A DNA stretch of 64,000 bases, from contig CAWFPH010000002.1 of the NCBI GenBank assembly GCA_963817615.1, forward strand, positions 620,001 to 684,000, given 5' to 3'. This document shows positions 7,954 through 17,297 of the stretch, one piece after another (position 1 is the stretch's first letter; the number at the start of each line of letters is the position of its first letter). This DNA comes from FEN-1219 sp963817615. Lineage in GTDB: Bacteria > Pseudomonadota > Gammaproteobacteria > Steroidobacterales > Rariloculaceae. The notes beneath the pieces were generated by a model. It saw only the letters and a program-made list of their open reading frames with translations, was not told the origin of the DNA and made no database searches. The position numbers and the translations under genes were made by a program.

Positions 7954-9111
7954 CTAGAAGCGGTCGGCGCGCTCTTCTTCGGCCAGCTGGAGACTCTCGG
8001 CATGCTCGGATTGCGTCGATGCCTCGCGTTTGCTCTGCAGCTTGATCTTGAGTCGTAGCTCGTTCTTCGAATCCGCGTTGCGCATCGCTTCCTCGTACGA
8101 TATGGCGCCGTCCTCGTAGAGTTGAAACAGCGCCTGGTCGAACGTCTGCATGCCGAGCCGCGTCGACTTCGCCATGATGTCCTTGATCATTGCGACCTCG
8201 CCGCGGAAGATCAGGTCGTTGATCAGCGGCGAAGCAAGCATGATCTCCATGGCGGCAACGCGCCCCATTTTGTTTTCCCTCGGAATCAAACGCTGCGAGA
8301 TCAGCGCGGTGATATTCAACGAGAGGTCCATCAGCAGCTGGTGACGCCGCTCTTCTGGGAAGAAGTTGATGATTCGATCGAGCGCTTGGTTGGCGCTGTT
8401 GGCATGCAGCGTGGCTACGCACAAATGCCCTGTCTCGGCAAACTGAATGCCGTACTGCATGGTCTCGCGGTCGCGAATCTCCCCTATCATGATCACGTCG
8501 GGCGCCTGACGCAGCGTGTTTTTCAGCGCGTTGTGCCAGCTCTCGGTATCGACTCCGACCTCGCGATGGGTGACGACGCAGCCTCGATGCGGATGAACGA
8601 ATTCGACCGGATCTTCGATCGTGATGATATGGCCGCGACTATTCTCGTTGCGGTAACCGATCATCGCGGCGAGTGTCGTGGATTTTCCAGAGCCCGTCCC
8701 GCCGACGACCAGGCATAGCCCGCGCTTCGTCATCGCAATCTCTTTGAGCTGCTGCGGCAATTCGAGATCGTCGAACGTCGGGATCTTCGTGACAATCGTT
8801 CGGATTACGGCTCCGACGTGCCCTTGTGCTACGAATGCGCTGACCCGAAAGCGCCCTATTCCCTGCGGAGCGATCGCGAAGTTGCATTCTTTGGTCGAGT
8901 CGAATTCCTTCGCCTGCTTGTCGTTCATGATCGAACGAACGATGAGCGAGCTCTGAGCGGCGGTGAGCGGCCGATCGGCGAAGGGTCTAATCGTGCCGTC
9001 GATCTTGATAGCCGGCGGAAAGTCGGCCGTTATGAAGAGATCGGAACCGTGGTTCTCGACCATCTTCTTCAATAGATTCTGCGTGAGGCGTACAGCTTGA
9101 TCGCGTTCCAT
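7954..9111 (-). CDS. pilU: PilU, accessory pilus retraction ATPase
   Basis: PilT-dependent retraction ATPase. The 385-residue protein matches classic PilU through SDLFITADFPPAIKIDGTIRP, the Walker A GGTGSGKST (137-145), IITIEDPVEFVHPH, NTLRQAPDVIMIGEIRDRE and FAETGHLCVATLHANSANQALDRI. A charged C-terminal tail of about 25 residues (KREASTQSEHAES and following) extends beyond the conserved core. The ATG has GAGAGGGAG about 10 bases upstream. It lies 33 bases after pilT on the same strand. Confidence 0.93.
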   Translation of the reverse strand: MERDQAVRLTQNLLKKMVENHGSDLFITADFPPAIKIDGTIRPFADRPLTAAQSSLIVRSIMNDKQAKEFDSTKECNFAIAPQGIGRFRVSAFVAQGHVGAVIRTIVTKIPTFDDLELPQQLKEIAMTKRGLCLVVGGTGSGKSTTLAAMIGYRNENSRGHIITIEDPVEFVHPHRGCVVTHREVGVDTESWHNALKNTLRQAPDVIMIGEIRDRETMQYGIQFAETGHLCVATLHANSANQALDRIINFFPEERRHQLLMDLSLNITALISQRLIPRENKMGRVAAMEIMLASPLINDLIFRGEVAMIKDIMAKSTRLGMQTFDQALFQLYEDGAISYEEAMRNADSKNELRLKIKLQSKREASTQSEHAESLQLAEEERADRF

Positions 9112-9144
9112 TATGACGCGCTCCCTCTCACATCCGACCGAGCA

Positions 9145-10188
<1,044 letters not shown>

Positions 10189-10273
10189 GACGATCCCTTG
10201 AGACTTGGCCCGAGCTCGGACGCAGGGCTTACCATAAGACGCACCTAGTATAGCCAAGGGCCGCAACCAAAGC

Positions 10274-10963
10274 GTGACTAAAATCACGGACCATCTGGCG
10301 GAAATCTCCGAACGCGTCGCTCGTGCAGCGCAAAGAAACTCACGCAGCGCTTCCGACGTGACTATCGTTGCGGTCAGCAAACAGCAACCGGCGACTGCAA
10401 TCAAGGAAGCGTTTCACGCCGGGCAACGACACTTCGGCGAAAGCTACGCGCAGGAAGCTCTCGCGAAGATGATCGTCCTCCCAGATCTCGAAATCGTGTG
10501 GCATTTCGTCGGTCGCCTCCAATCGAACAAGACGCGGCCGGTCGCCGAGCACTTCGAGTGGGTGCATACCGTCGACCGGTACAAGCTTGCAGAGCGTCTT
10601 AGCGCCCAGCGGCCGTTCCACGCCGCCGCGCTGAACGTACTGATTCAGGTCAATATCGCCAACGAGCCCCAAAAGGCCGGCGTGCCACCCGATGACACGC
10701 TCCTTCTCGCGAGACGGATTCGTACGCTGCCACGACTAGCGTTACGCGGCCTGATGTGCATCCCGCCTCAACAGGGCAAAGCAGAGACGTGGTTCGAGCG
10801 TCTCGCCGCGCTGCGAGAGACCTTGAGAGAGAATGGGGTTGCCCTCGACACGCTATCGATGGGCATGTCCGCGGATTTCGAAGCAGCGATCGCACGAGGC
10901 TCGACTTGCGTTCGTATCGGCACCGCCATCTTCGGAGCGCGTAACCCGCGCCAAGAGACATGA
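10274..10963 (+). CDS. yggS: YggS/PROSC family pyridoxal 5'-phosphate-binding protein
   Basis: Cytoplasmic PLP carrier needed for vitamin B6 and amino acid homeostasis; no enzyme activity is known. 229 residues with the alanine racemase-like barrel: PLP Lys in VAVSKQQPATAI, FGESYAQEAL, WHFVGRLQSNKTR, VNIANEPQKAGV, GLMCIPP and the phosphate-binding SMGMSADFEAAIARGSTCVRIG region. Start is a GTG. In most relatives proC lies between yggS and yggT; here yggT follows directly. Confidence 0.94.
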   Translation: MTKITDHLAEISERVARAAQRNSRSASDVTIVAVSKQQPATAIKEAFHAGQRHFGESYAQEALAKMIVLPDLEIVWHFVGRLQSNKTRPVAEHFEWVHTVDRYKLAERLSAQRPFHAAALNVLIQVNIANEPQKAGVPPDDTLLLARRIRTLPRLALRGLMCIPPQQGKAETWFERLAALRETLRENGVALDTLSMGMSADFEAAIARGSTCVRIGTAIFGARNPRQET

Positions 10964-11036
10964 CAACAGCGCCCCACCGCCGTGCTATCTTGCGTTTCAC
11001 CAGCGCGCGCACGAATGCGGCTGTCGAGCTCTGTCG

Positions 11037-11582
11037 ATGCAAAATTCTTTAATCTTCATCGTTAGAACGCTAGCGGACCTCTATCTGGTAGCGTTACTGT
11101 TGCGCTTCGTTTTGCAATGGGTCCGTGGAGACTTTCGCAATCCGGTCGCACAATTCGTGTTGACCGTCACGAACCCCGTCGTGCTGCCGGCGCGGCGCAT
11201 CGTTCCGAGCGCGGCGGGTATCGATCTCGCCACCCTCGTGGTGTTGTGCGCGCTCGAGTGCGTCACAACGTGGGTCTTGCTCGCGCTCGTGGGCTTCCGA
11301 GCTCCGCTCGGCTCGTTGCTGCTATACACACTGCTGCGGCTGGTCAGCCTAACCCTCTGGTTTTATACCGGAGCGATCTTCATCTACGCGATTTTGAGCT
11401 GGTTTTCGAATCGTTCGTACAATCCAATGTCAGCGATCTTGAGCGAGATCGTCGAGCCGCTCTTGAGACCCGTGCGCAGATTATTGCCGCCCGTCGCGGG
11501 CTTCGACTTGTCGCCCGTGCTCGTCATGATCGCTCTCCAAGCCGTGCTGATCTCGCTACGCGTGCCGCCATACCTGAGCTAG
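11037..11582 (+). CDS. yggT: YggT family inner membrane protein
   Basis: Integral membrane protein of unknown role, implicated in osmotic and cell-division related functions in other bacteria. 181 residues from the ATG at 11037, with two repeats of the YGGT domain: the first around DLYLVALLLRFVLQW and NPVVLPARRIVP, the second around FIYAILSWFS and VEPLLRPVRRLLPP. Four or more hydrophobic helices are visible. It lies about 70 bases after yggS and before a DUF4426 gene, a common order in Pseudomonas-like genomes. Confidence 0.92.
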   Translation: MQNSLIFIVRTLADLYLVALLLRFVLQWVRGDFRNPVAQFVLTVTNPVVLPARRIVPSAAGIDLATLVVLCALECVTTWVLLALVGFRAPLGSLLLYTLLRLVSLTLWFYTGAIFIYAILSWFSNRSYNPMSAILSEIVEPLLRPVRRLLPPVAGFDLSPVLVMIALQAVLISLRVPPYLS

Positions 11583-11634
11583 ACAGCCTGCATGCGCGCG
11601 CGTAATGTCGCTGCAAGGGGGGGGTGACCGCAGT

Positions 11635-12177
11635 ATGAGCTCGTTGCGATCTGCCGATTCTGCGCGAGGGAAGCACGTAAAGGCACAGATTCGGAGCCTT
11701 GCATGTTTGGCTGTGTCTATAGGCTTGCTTTCGGCATGCGAGCCGACGACGGGTCCAGAAGCCAACGGCGCCCTTCCAGGCGTTCTGCCAGCCACCGAAA
11801 GCTCGAAAGATTTCGGCGACTACGTTGTGTACTTCAATGCGCTGAAGACCGATCAGCTGACTCCGGATGTGGCGCGTGAGTATGGGATCGTCCGCAGCAA
11901 GAGTCGCGCTCTACTAAACGTCAGCATCCATCGTAAGCAAGAGAACGGCCAAACGGTCGCCGTGACCGGAGCCGTGGCTGCTTCGGCCATCAATCTTACC
12001 GGCCAACTCAAAACGATGACTCTCCGTGAGATCAAAGAAGGCGACGCCATCTACTACATCGGCGAGACAGCGGTGACCGACGGCGAGGTGCTCGTTTATA
12101 CCGTCGACGTCACCCCGAGCAACGAGTCGAGCCGTTTCACGGTTCGCTTCAAGAAGCAGTTCTTCGTAGATCAGTGA
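11635..12177 (+). CDS. DUF4426 lipoprotein
   Basis: Predicted lipoprotein of unknown function. From the ATG at 11635 (a run of eight G with GGTG about 8 bases upstream serves as ribosome site) there are 180 residues. A basic N-terminus and hydrophobic stretch end in the lipobox LLSAC at about residue 35, followed by a ~145-residue beta-rich domain (DYVVYFNALKTDQLTPDVA, LNVSIHRK, IYYIGETAVTDGEVLVYTV) matching DUF4426. The family often follows yggT or metX/metW. Confidence 0.85.
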   Translation: MSSLRSADSARGKHVKAQIRSLACLAVSIGLLSACEPTTGPEANGALPGVLPATESSKDFGDYVVYFNALKTDQLTPDVAREYGIVRSKSRALLNVSIHRKQENGQTVAVTGAVAASAINLTGQLKTMTLREIKEGDAIYYIGETAVTDGEVLVYTVDVTPSNESSRFTVRFKKQFFVDQ

Positions 12178-12198
12178 GCACGGCGCACGCGAACCGTA

Positions 12199-12660
12199 TC
12201 AGCCTTCCGGTTGACGGACGCGGTTGCGAATCTTGATCAGATCCGAGTGGCGCACGTATAGGAGATCGGCCACCTTGCGGACGACGTAGTCTTCGTACTT
12301 GTCGAGACGATCGTCAGCAAGCGCCACCTTCCAAAGCATTTCGACCACGCGCTGTTTTTCATCGTCCGACAACTGCTCATGGAGGCGCCGCGTAAACTGC
12401 TGCAGCGAGACGGCTCGGTCGGATTGGCGGCGCGCTTCTTCGATCAGGAGCTCCGTCGCGTGATCGTCTAGCTCGAAGAAATCCTTGATGAGGGCGAAGA
12501 TCGTCTGATCCTCCACAAGATCGTGCTGATAATCGGCGCGTGCGACCTCGATCAGGAGCAGCGCCGTTGCGACTTTGAGCGCATGCTCGCGATCGACGTC
12601 GGTCTCCGCGGGCTCACCGCTAAACGCTTTATCGAGGAACTCGTGTAGCGCCTTCAGCAT
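12199..12660 (-). CDS. TerB-like domain protein (COG4103 type)
   Basis: Small soluble helical protein with a TerB/DjlA-like fold. 153 residues: ALKVATALLLIEVARAD and, in the second half, VVEMLWKVALADDRLDKYE, the paired Asp-containing helices typical of the family. Despite the tellurite name, stand-alone members have no established function. Its ATG directly follows the TGA of the upstream hydrolase, so the two are cotranscribed. Confidence 0.85.
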   Translation of the reverse strand: MLKALHEFLDKAFSGEPAETDVDREHALKVATALLLIEVARADYQHDLVEDQTIFALIKDFFELDDHATELLIEEARRQSDRAVSLQQFTRRLHEQLSDDEKQRVVEMLWKVALADDRLDKYEDYVVRKVADLLYVRHSDLIKIRNRVRQPEG

Positions 12661-13317
12661 TCATCCTCCTGCGACGCCGAGACCGATCTGCTCCTCCGTC
12701 AGAAAGGAAGCAACGACATCGGCAAGCCTTTGCAATTGACCATGAAAGTAGTGGCCGACGTCGTCCAACAGTACTACTCGCGGTGGCTCATCCAAAGTGT
12801 TCGCCCATTCAACGACCGGGCCCGGGGGGACGACGTCGTCGGCACTACCGTGCACCAGCAGCCAGCGGCAATGAGGAGGCGTGAACCGTGCGGGTAGGCG
12901 CGCCAGCGATGGCGCTACGGCGACGAGGGCAATCGGATCCGCCTCCGCGGCAACGGCAAGGGCGATTCCCGCACCGAACGAGAATCCGGCGAGATAGAGC
13001 GGTAGGTTCGGCCATTCCGCACGAGCAAACCCGACGGCCGCCAAAGCGTCGGATCGCTCCCCGTTGCCATTGTCATAGCTTCCGGTAGACGCACCGACGC
13101 CACGAAAATTGAAGCGGACGACCGCTGCCCCAAGTCGCGCAAACGTGCGGGCCAAGGTCGTCACCACCTTGTTGTGCATCGTGCCCTCGTGCCGCGGGTG
13201 CGGATGACACACCACCGCGATTGCTCGAGGAACGTCTGCGGCGGCATCGACTTCCGCGTCGAGGACCCCTGCGGCGCCGGGTATCTGTACAGGACGAGAG
13301 TTTACGGCACCCGTCAC
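12661..13317 (-). CDS. Alpha/beta hydrolase (COG2945 type)
   Basis: Cytoplasmic serine hydrolase of unknown substrate. 218 residues; the conserved CHPHPRHEGTMHNKVV segment, FNFRGVGASTG, the nucleophile elbow AGFSFGAG with Ser at about residue 113, VHGSADDVVPP with the acid, and DVGHYFHGQL with the catalytic His are all visible. Start is a GTG without a clear ribosome site; no better in-frame start was seen. About 265 bases separate it from htpG; nothing coding was recognised there. The gene runs straight into the TerB-like gene. Confidence 0.88.
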   Translation of the reverse strand: MTGAVNSRPVQIPGAAGVLDAEVDAAADVPRAIAVVCHPHPRHEGTMHNKVVTTLARTFARLGAAVVRFNFRGVGASTGSYDNGNGERSDALAAVGFARAEWPNLPLYLAGFSFGAGIALAVAAEADPIALVAVAPSLARLPARFTPPHCRWLLVHGSADDVVPPGPVVEWANTLDEPPRVVLLDDVGHYFHGQLQRLADVVASFLTEEQIGLGVAGG

Positions 13318-13582
13318 CGGCCAATTCCGCGGAGCAGAGCGCCACGGTCGCCACTTTGGCCATCGTAGCGCGTCACGCGCGGTGCGAAGCGGCGTAGTAG
13401 CGCAGAAAGCGCCTGCCGATGTGATTCACTCATTTCGGGACTATAGCATTGCGACGTCGCAAGCCGTTTCGTCCTCGATTTCGAGTGCGGCAAGATTGCT
13501 GCAGCGAGGTTCGATCTGTTCAAGCGCGGCGGTCTCAACGCGAATGTCCGCTTGTCTCTTCCTCCCCGAAGCCGACCCCTCG

Positions 13583-15442
13583 TTAACTACCGAGCTCGGC
13601 AAGCAACTCGTTCAGTCGGCTGACGAATGCCGCCGGATCGTCGAGTTGCCTCCCTTCGGCGAGCACCGCCTGCTCGAAGACCAACAGCGACAACCGCTCG
13701 AATCGGGCGTCGTCGGTTTCGGTCGTCAGGCGACGGACCAGCGGGTGCTCGAGATTCAGCTCGAGGCTTGGAACCACCGGTGGCGCCTTATGACCGGTCG
13801 CCGCCAATAGCTCCCGCATCTGATACCCGAGCTCATTCTCATTGAGTACCAGGCAAGCGGCGGACTGCCGCAATCGCTCCGCCGCACGGACCTCGTCGAC
13901 GCGCTCGCGCAACACTCGCTTGACGCGCTTGAAGAACTGTTTCGCTTCATTATCAGGCTCGGGCTTCTGCTCGCCCCGATCGCCGAGCTCCGCGGGCTCG
14001 AGGTGGCCGCGCCGCACGTCCTTCAGCGCCTTGCCTTGGTATTCCGTGAGATATTGCATCAGCCATTCGTCGAGCCGATCCGACAATAGCAAGACCTCGA
14101 CCTTGCGCTCGCGGAACGCCTCCAAGTGCGGGCTCGCGCGCGCGGTCGCAGCTTGCTCCGATATCAGGTAGTAGATCGCGCTCTGCTCACTTTTGGCGTC
14201 CGCCATGTACGCCTTGAGGCTACGGTCCTGCTGCGTACCGTCCGACCGGGTGCTGTTGAATCTCAATAGGTTTGCAATGCGCTCCCGGTTCGAGGCGTCC
14301 TCGACGAGTCCCTCCTTGAGCAACGAGCCAAATTGCTCCCAAAACCGCGCGTACTTGTCCGGTACCTCTTCGGCAAGGCGTTCCAACATGTCGAGCACGC
14401 GGCGCGTGAGGGCCGAGCGCATCGCTGCAACGGCCTCGTCTTGCTGGAGCAGCTCGCGTGAAACATTCAAAGACAGCTCGCTCGAGTCGACGACGCCACG
14501 GACGAACCGCAGATAGAGCGGCAGGAATTGCGTTGCTTGATCCATGATGAAAACGCGCTGCACATATAGCTTCACGCCCTTCGGCGATTCGCGATTCCAC
14601 AGATCGAACGGCGCGGCGCTCGGCACGTAGAGCAGGCTCGTGTATTCGCGTTTGCCCTCGACTTTATTGTGGCTCCATGTCAACGGCTCGTCCGAGTCGT
14701 GAGCAATGTGCTTGTAGAATTCGACGTATTCCTCGTCGGAAATTTCCGAACGTGGACGCGCCCACAACGCCTTTGCGCGATTGATGGTCTCGTCGCCGGA
14801 TTCGGCTTTCATCCGAACGGGGAATGCGATGTGATCGGCGTATTTCCGAATCAGCGTATGAAGCCGCACGGGATCGAGGAATTCGTCGGCATCGTCCCTC
14901 AGCTCGAGCTCTACGGTGGTACCCCTATCCGCTCGCTCGACGGCGGCGATCGTGTACTCGCCCTCGCCGTTGGACTCCCACCGCACACCCTGGTCCGAAG
15001 CTGCATCGGCACGCCGGCTCGTGACGATGACGCGCTTGGCGACGATGAAGGCCGAGTAGAAGCCAACGCCGAATTGCCCGATCAGTTGGCTGTCTCGGCG
15101 CTCGTCACCGCTCAGCTTCTCCAAGAACCGGGCGGTGCCGGAGCGAGCAACGGTGCCGAGATTGTCGACGATCTCGTCGCGGCTCATGCCGATGCCGTTA
15201 TCTGCTACCGTAACCGCACGCCGCTCCCGGTCGACCGTCACGCGGATCTCGAGCTCGCCGTCCTGGAGCAGCTCCGGGCGCGCCAAGGCTTCGAAACGCA
15301 GCCTATCGTTGGCGTCCGAGGCGTTCGAGATCAGTTCTCGCAGGAAGATCTCCCTGTTGCTGTACAGGGAGTGCACCATGAGCTGCAGTAGCTGCCGAAT
15401 CTCGGCTTGAAAGGCGAAAGTCGCCGTTCCGGTATTCTCCAT
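13583..15442 (-). CDS. htpG: HtpG, bacterial Hsp90 chaperone
   Basis: ATP-dependent chaperone. About 619 residues from the ATG at 15442 (a GTG at 15457 is an alternative). The GHKL ATPase domain shows FLRELISNASDA, VADNGIGMSRDEI, GQFGVGFYSAF and RGTTVELEL; the middle domain has LYVPSAAPFDLW and VQRVFIMD, with SSELSLNVSRELLQ; the C-terminal dimerisation domain ends in NELLAELGS. Length and motif order are normal. No heat-shock operator was recognised upstream. Confidence 0.96.
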   Translation of the reverse strand: MENTGTATFAFQAEIRQLLQLMVHSLYSNREIFLRELISNASDANDRLRFEALARPELLQDGELEIRVTVDRERRAVTVADNGIGMSRDEIVDNLGTVARSGTARFLEKLSGDERRDSQLIGQFGVGFYSAFIVAKRVIVTSRRADAASDQGVRWESNGEGEYTIAAVERADRGTTVELELRDDADEFLDPVRLHTLIRKYADHIAFPVRMKAESGDETINRAKALWARPRSEISDEEYVEFYKHIAHDSDEPLTWSHNKVEGKREYTSLLYVPSAAPFDLWNRESPKGVKLYVQRVFIMDQATQFLPLYLRFVRGVVDSSELSLNVSRELLQQDEAVAAMRSALTRRVLDMLERLAEEVPDKYARFWEQFGSLLKEGLVEDASNRERIANLLRFNSTRSDGTQQDRSLKAYMADAKSEQSAIYYLISEQAATARASPHLEAFRERKVEVLLLSDRLDEWLMQYLTEYQGKALKDVRRGHLEPAELGDRGEQKPEPDNEAKQFFKRVKRVLRERVDEVRAAERLRQSAACLVLNENELGYQMRELLAATGHKAPPVVPSLELNLEHPLVRRLTTETDDARFERLSLLVFEQAVLAEGRQLDDPAAFVSRLNELLAELGS

Positions 15443-15552
15443 CGGCGGTTCATCCACGTGGACGTAGACCGCGCTACGTGAGGGGCCGCTCGACGTTTTT
15501 CAAGCGCCCGAAGAATTCGCGAAGGACGGGTTTGGAAGAAACCCGACGATAA

Positions 15553-15825
15553 TCAGGTGGATGCCGGATAGAACCTGCGGACGAACATGGCGAGGCCGCT
15601 GCCGAACCAGACACCGACGCTCGCGCCAGCAATCGCCCCCAGCCGCGGCGTCCAAATCGTGGCGGCATCCCACAGCGCGGCGCTTGCCGCAAGCTCGCCC
15701 GCCGCCATCGTAAACGCCGCGATGAGCCCCGCCGCCAAACAGAGCTTGCGCACGCGGTCCCAGGAGAGCGCCAGAGTAAACACGAGGTCGTCGATCTCGT
15801 CGAGCCATAGAAGCACGACTTCCAT
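15553..15825 (-). CDS. Small inner membrane protein, unknown function
   Basis: 90-residue protein starting at an ATG, with the acidic N-terminus MEVVLLWLDEIDDLVF, then two hydrophobic segments (about residues 28-50, rich in Ala, and 60-82, with a Gly-rich GAIAGASVGVWFGSG stretch). No known domain was recognised. It lies between htpG and a small gene on the same strand. The codon pattern and hydrophobic layout make it likely real. Confidence 0.6.
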   Translation of the reverse strand: MEVVLLWLDEIDDLVFTLALSWDRVRKLCLAAGLIAAFTMAAGELAASAALWDAATIWTPRLGAIAGASVGVWFGSGLAMFVRRFYPAST

Positions 15826-15856
15826 TTGACCCTCAGCTCCGTTCGAAGCGATATAG

Positions 15857-16063
15857 TCAGTTTTCTTCCGTTGGTACGCGCTCGTCGTCCTGCAACAGTG
15901 CGCCTAAACGCTCCACGTCTTTGTGGCGGCGAGCAGCATCCATTGCCCACGCGATCCACTCGAGACTGCAGATGCCAGTGTTGTTCGACTCGCGTTCCCG
16001 GCGATCTTTGGCTTCCATTGCTTGAAGATCCGAGCCGTGACGGAAACGGATCTTAACGATCAA
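15857..16063 (-). CDS. Small hypothetical protein
   Basis: 68-residue charged, soluble product (IRFRHGSDLQAMEAKDRRERE, then LEWIAWAMDAARRHKDVERL). It would start at a TTG with no visible ribosome site, which weakens the call; a later internal Met is possible. No family recognised. It sits immediately downstream of the palindromic region before the divergent parA. Confidence 0.4.
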   Translation of the reverse strand: MIVKIRFRHGSDLQAMEAKDRRERESNNTGICSLEWIAWAMDAARRHKDVERLGALLQDDERVPTEEN

Positions 16064-16075
16064 GGCGGGAAGGTG

Positions 16076-16093
16076 CTGTGAGGGTCCTCACAG
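16076..16093. repeat. Perfect 8-bp inverted repeat upstream of parA
   Basis: CTGTGAGG (16076-16083), two bases, then CCTCACAG (16086-16093). It is about 80 bases before the parA start and just upstream of the small minus-strand gene. A second, shorter perfect palindrome ACCCTAGGGT lies at 16146-16155, 20 bases before the parA ATG, and a possible -35 TTGACT is at 16124-16129. These could be operators or a partition-type site; neither resembles canonical parS. Confidence 0.45.
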
Positions 16094-16174
16094 GGCCCCG
16101 TGTGGCAAGACGCGACAACGTCTTTGACTTATTGTAAGTTCTCGTACCCTAGGGTTAACGCTCGCCGAGCAAGC

Positions 16175-16876
16175 ATGCAGCGCATCATCGTTCTGAATCC
16201 GAAGGGCGGTTCCGGAAAAACGACGATCGCGAGTAACCTCGCCGCCTGCTACGCAGTGGACGGACGTAGACCCGCCCTCATGGACCTGGACCCGCAGGGC
16301 TCCAGCACCCGCTGGCTGCGGAAAAGGCCGGACGAGCATCCGCGCATCCACGGCATCGCCGCTTTCGAAACGTCCGCCGCCGTGACGAGGAGCTGGCAGC
16401 TGCGAGTTCCGCCCGAATGTGGCGCAGTCATTGTCGATACGCCTGCTGCGTTGGGGGCACACACACTACCGGAAATCACACGGGCGGCCGACGCCGTTTT
16501 GGTCCCCGTGATGCCCTCCGATATCGACATTCACGCAACCGCCAAGTGCATCGCAGACTTGCTTCTCGTAGCGAAGATACGGCGTTCCGAGAAGCGCATC
16601 GGAATCATCGCAAACCGAGTTCGGGCGAATACGCTGGTTTCGCAGTCGTTGATGCGCTTCTTGAGAAGCCTCGACATACCGCTCGTGGCGATTCTACGAG
16701 ACACGCAAAATTACGTGCGGTCGGCAGAGGCGGGCATCGGTGTGTATGAGATGCCCCGTTGGCAGGTCCAACAGGACCTCGAGCCATGGCAGCGCCTAAA
16801 GGATTGGTTGGCTGAGGGACGTCGCAATCACGCCGTCGCACAGCTGAACGGCATCGCGGTGAGCGAGGCCTCGTAG
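16175..16876 (+). CDS. ParA/Soj family ATPase without adjacent ParB
   Basis: Deviant Walker A ATPase of the ParA/MinD superfamily, which positions DNA or protein cargo. 233 residues from the ATG at 16175: MQRIIVLNPKGGSGKTT (signature Lys in KGGSGKTT), LMDLDPQGSST, VIVDTPAALG as Walker B, PVMPSDIDI and IIANRVR. No parB follows; instead a small gene lies convergent 13 bases after the stop. The chromosome-type ParAB pair is normally elsewhere near oriC, so this is more likely an orphan ParA with another cargo. Confidence 0.88.
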   Translation: MQRIIVLNPKGGSGKTTIASNLAACYAVDGRRPALMDLDPQGSSTRWLRKRPDEHPRIHGIAAFETSAAVTRSWQLRVPPECGAVIVDTPAALGAHTLPEITRAADAVLVPVMPSDIDIHATAKCIADLLLVAKIRRSEKRIGIIANRVRANTLVSQSLMRFLRSLDIPLVAILRDTQNYVRSAEAGIGVYEMPRWQVQQDLEPWQRLKDWLAEGRRNHAVAQLNGIAVSEAS

Positions 16877-16889
16877 CACTGGCGCTGAA

Positions 16890-17138
16890 TTAGGTCTCTG
16901 ACTTCCAGGTCTGGCGGACCTTGTCGGCCCAGGTGTGATAGCCGCGCCAGCTGTAGATCGAGGGATCGAGCGGCGCCCGCTCACCCGTTGGCTTCGTGCT
17001 CACGCGCGACAACCACTTTCGATAAGCCTCCCAGCCGTGCTGCTCGTTGTTATCGCTCGTGCTCCGAGACGACTCCGTAGCAGCTTCGTCTTTGTGATAC
17101 AGCGGCGGACGAAACTGGTGGGGCTTCTGCTCGCTCAT
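16890..17138 (-). CDS. Small conserved-looking hypothetical protein next to ParA
   Basis: 82 residues, hydrophilic, with FRPPLYHKDEAA near the N-terminus and aromatic-rich repeats in the second half: GWEAYRKWLSRV and IYSWRGYHTWADKVRQTW. The two W-Y-W segments look like a repeated motif. No family assigned. It starts at an ATG and is convergent with parA. Confidence 0.6.
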   Translation of the reverse strand: MSEQKPHQFRPPLYHKDEAATESSRSTSDNNEQHGWEAYRKWLSRVSTKPTGERAPLDPSIYSWRGYHTWADKVRQTWKSET

Positions 17139-17175
17139 CGTTGCTGACGGTCCGTGTCGACGTGGACGGAGCCTA

Positions 17176-17213
17176 CTGTGAAGCGTGCTGCATGCCCAGG
17201 AACTGCTTCACAG
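17176..17213. repeat. 9-bp inverted repeat between small gene and ppnN
   Basis: CTGTGAAGC (17176-17184) and GCTTCACAG (17205-17213) flank 20 bases in the 159-base gap. No T-run follows on either strand, so it is not a canonical terminator; it could be a hairpin or an operator for the small minus-strand gene. Confidence 0.4.
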
Positions 17214-17297
17214 AGGAAGCTCGTAAAACTCTTTAGCCAACAGCGACTTAACGAACTGTTTACCGTAATCGGAGAACGTCGCGATGCGGCAGGTCGT

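Noticed and set aside
12199..12660. Tellurite resistance determinant
   Set aside because: Only a stand-alone TerB-like domain is present, no terACDE genes; the name does not imply the function here.
16076..16155. Canonical parS sites next to parA
   Set aside because: The palindromes do not match the TGTTTCACGTGAAACA consensus.
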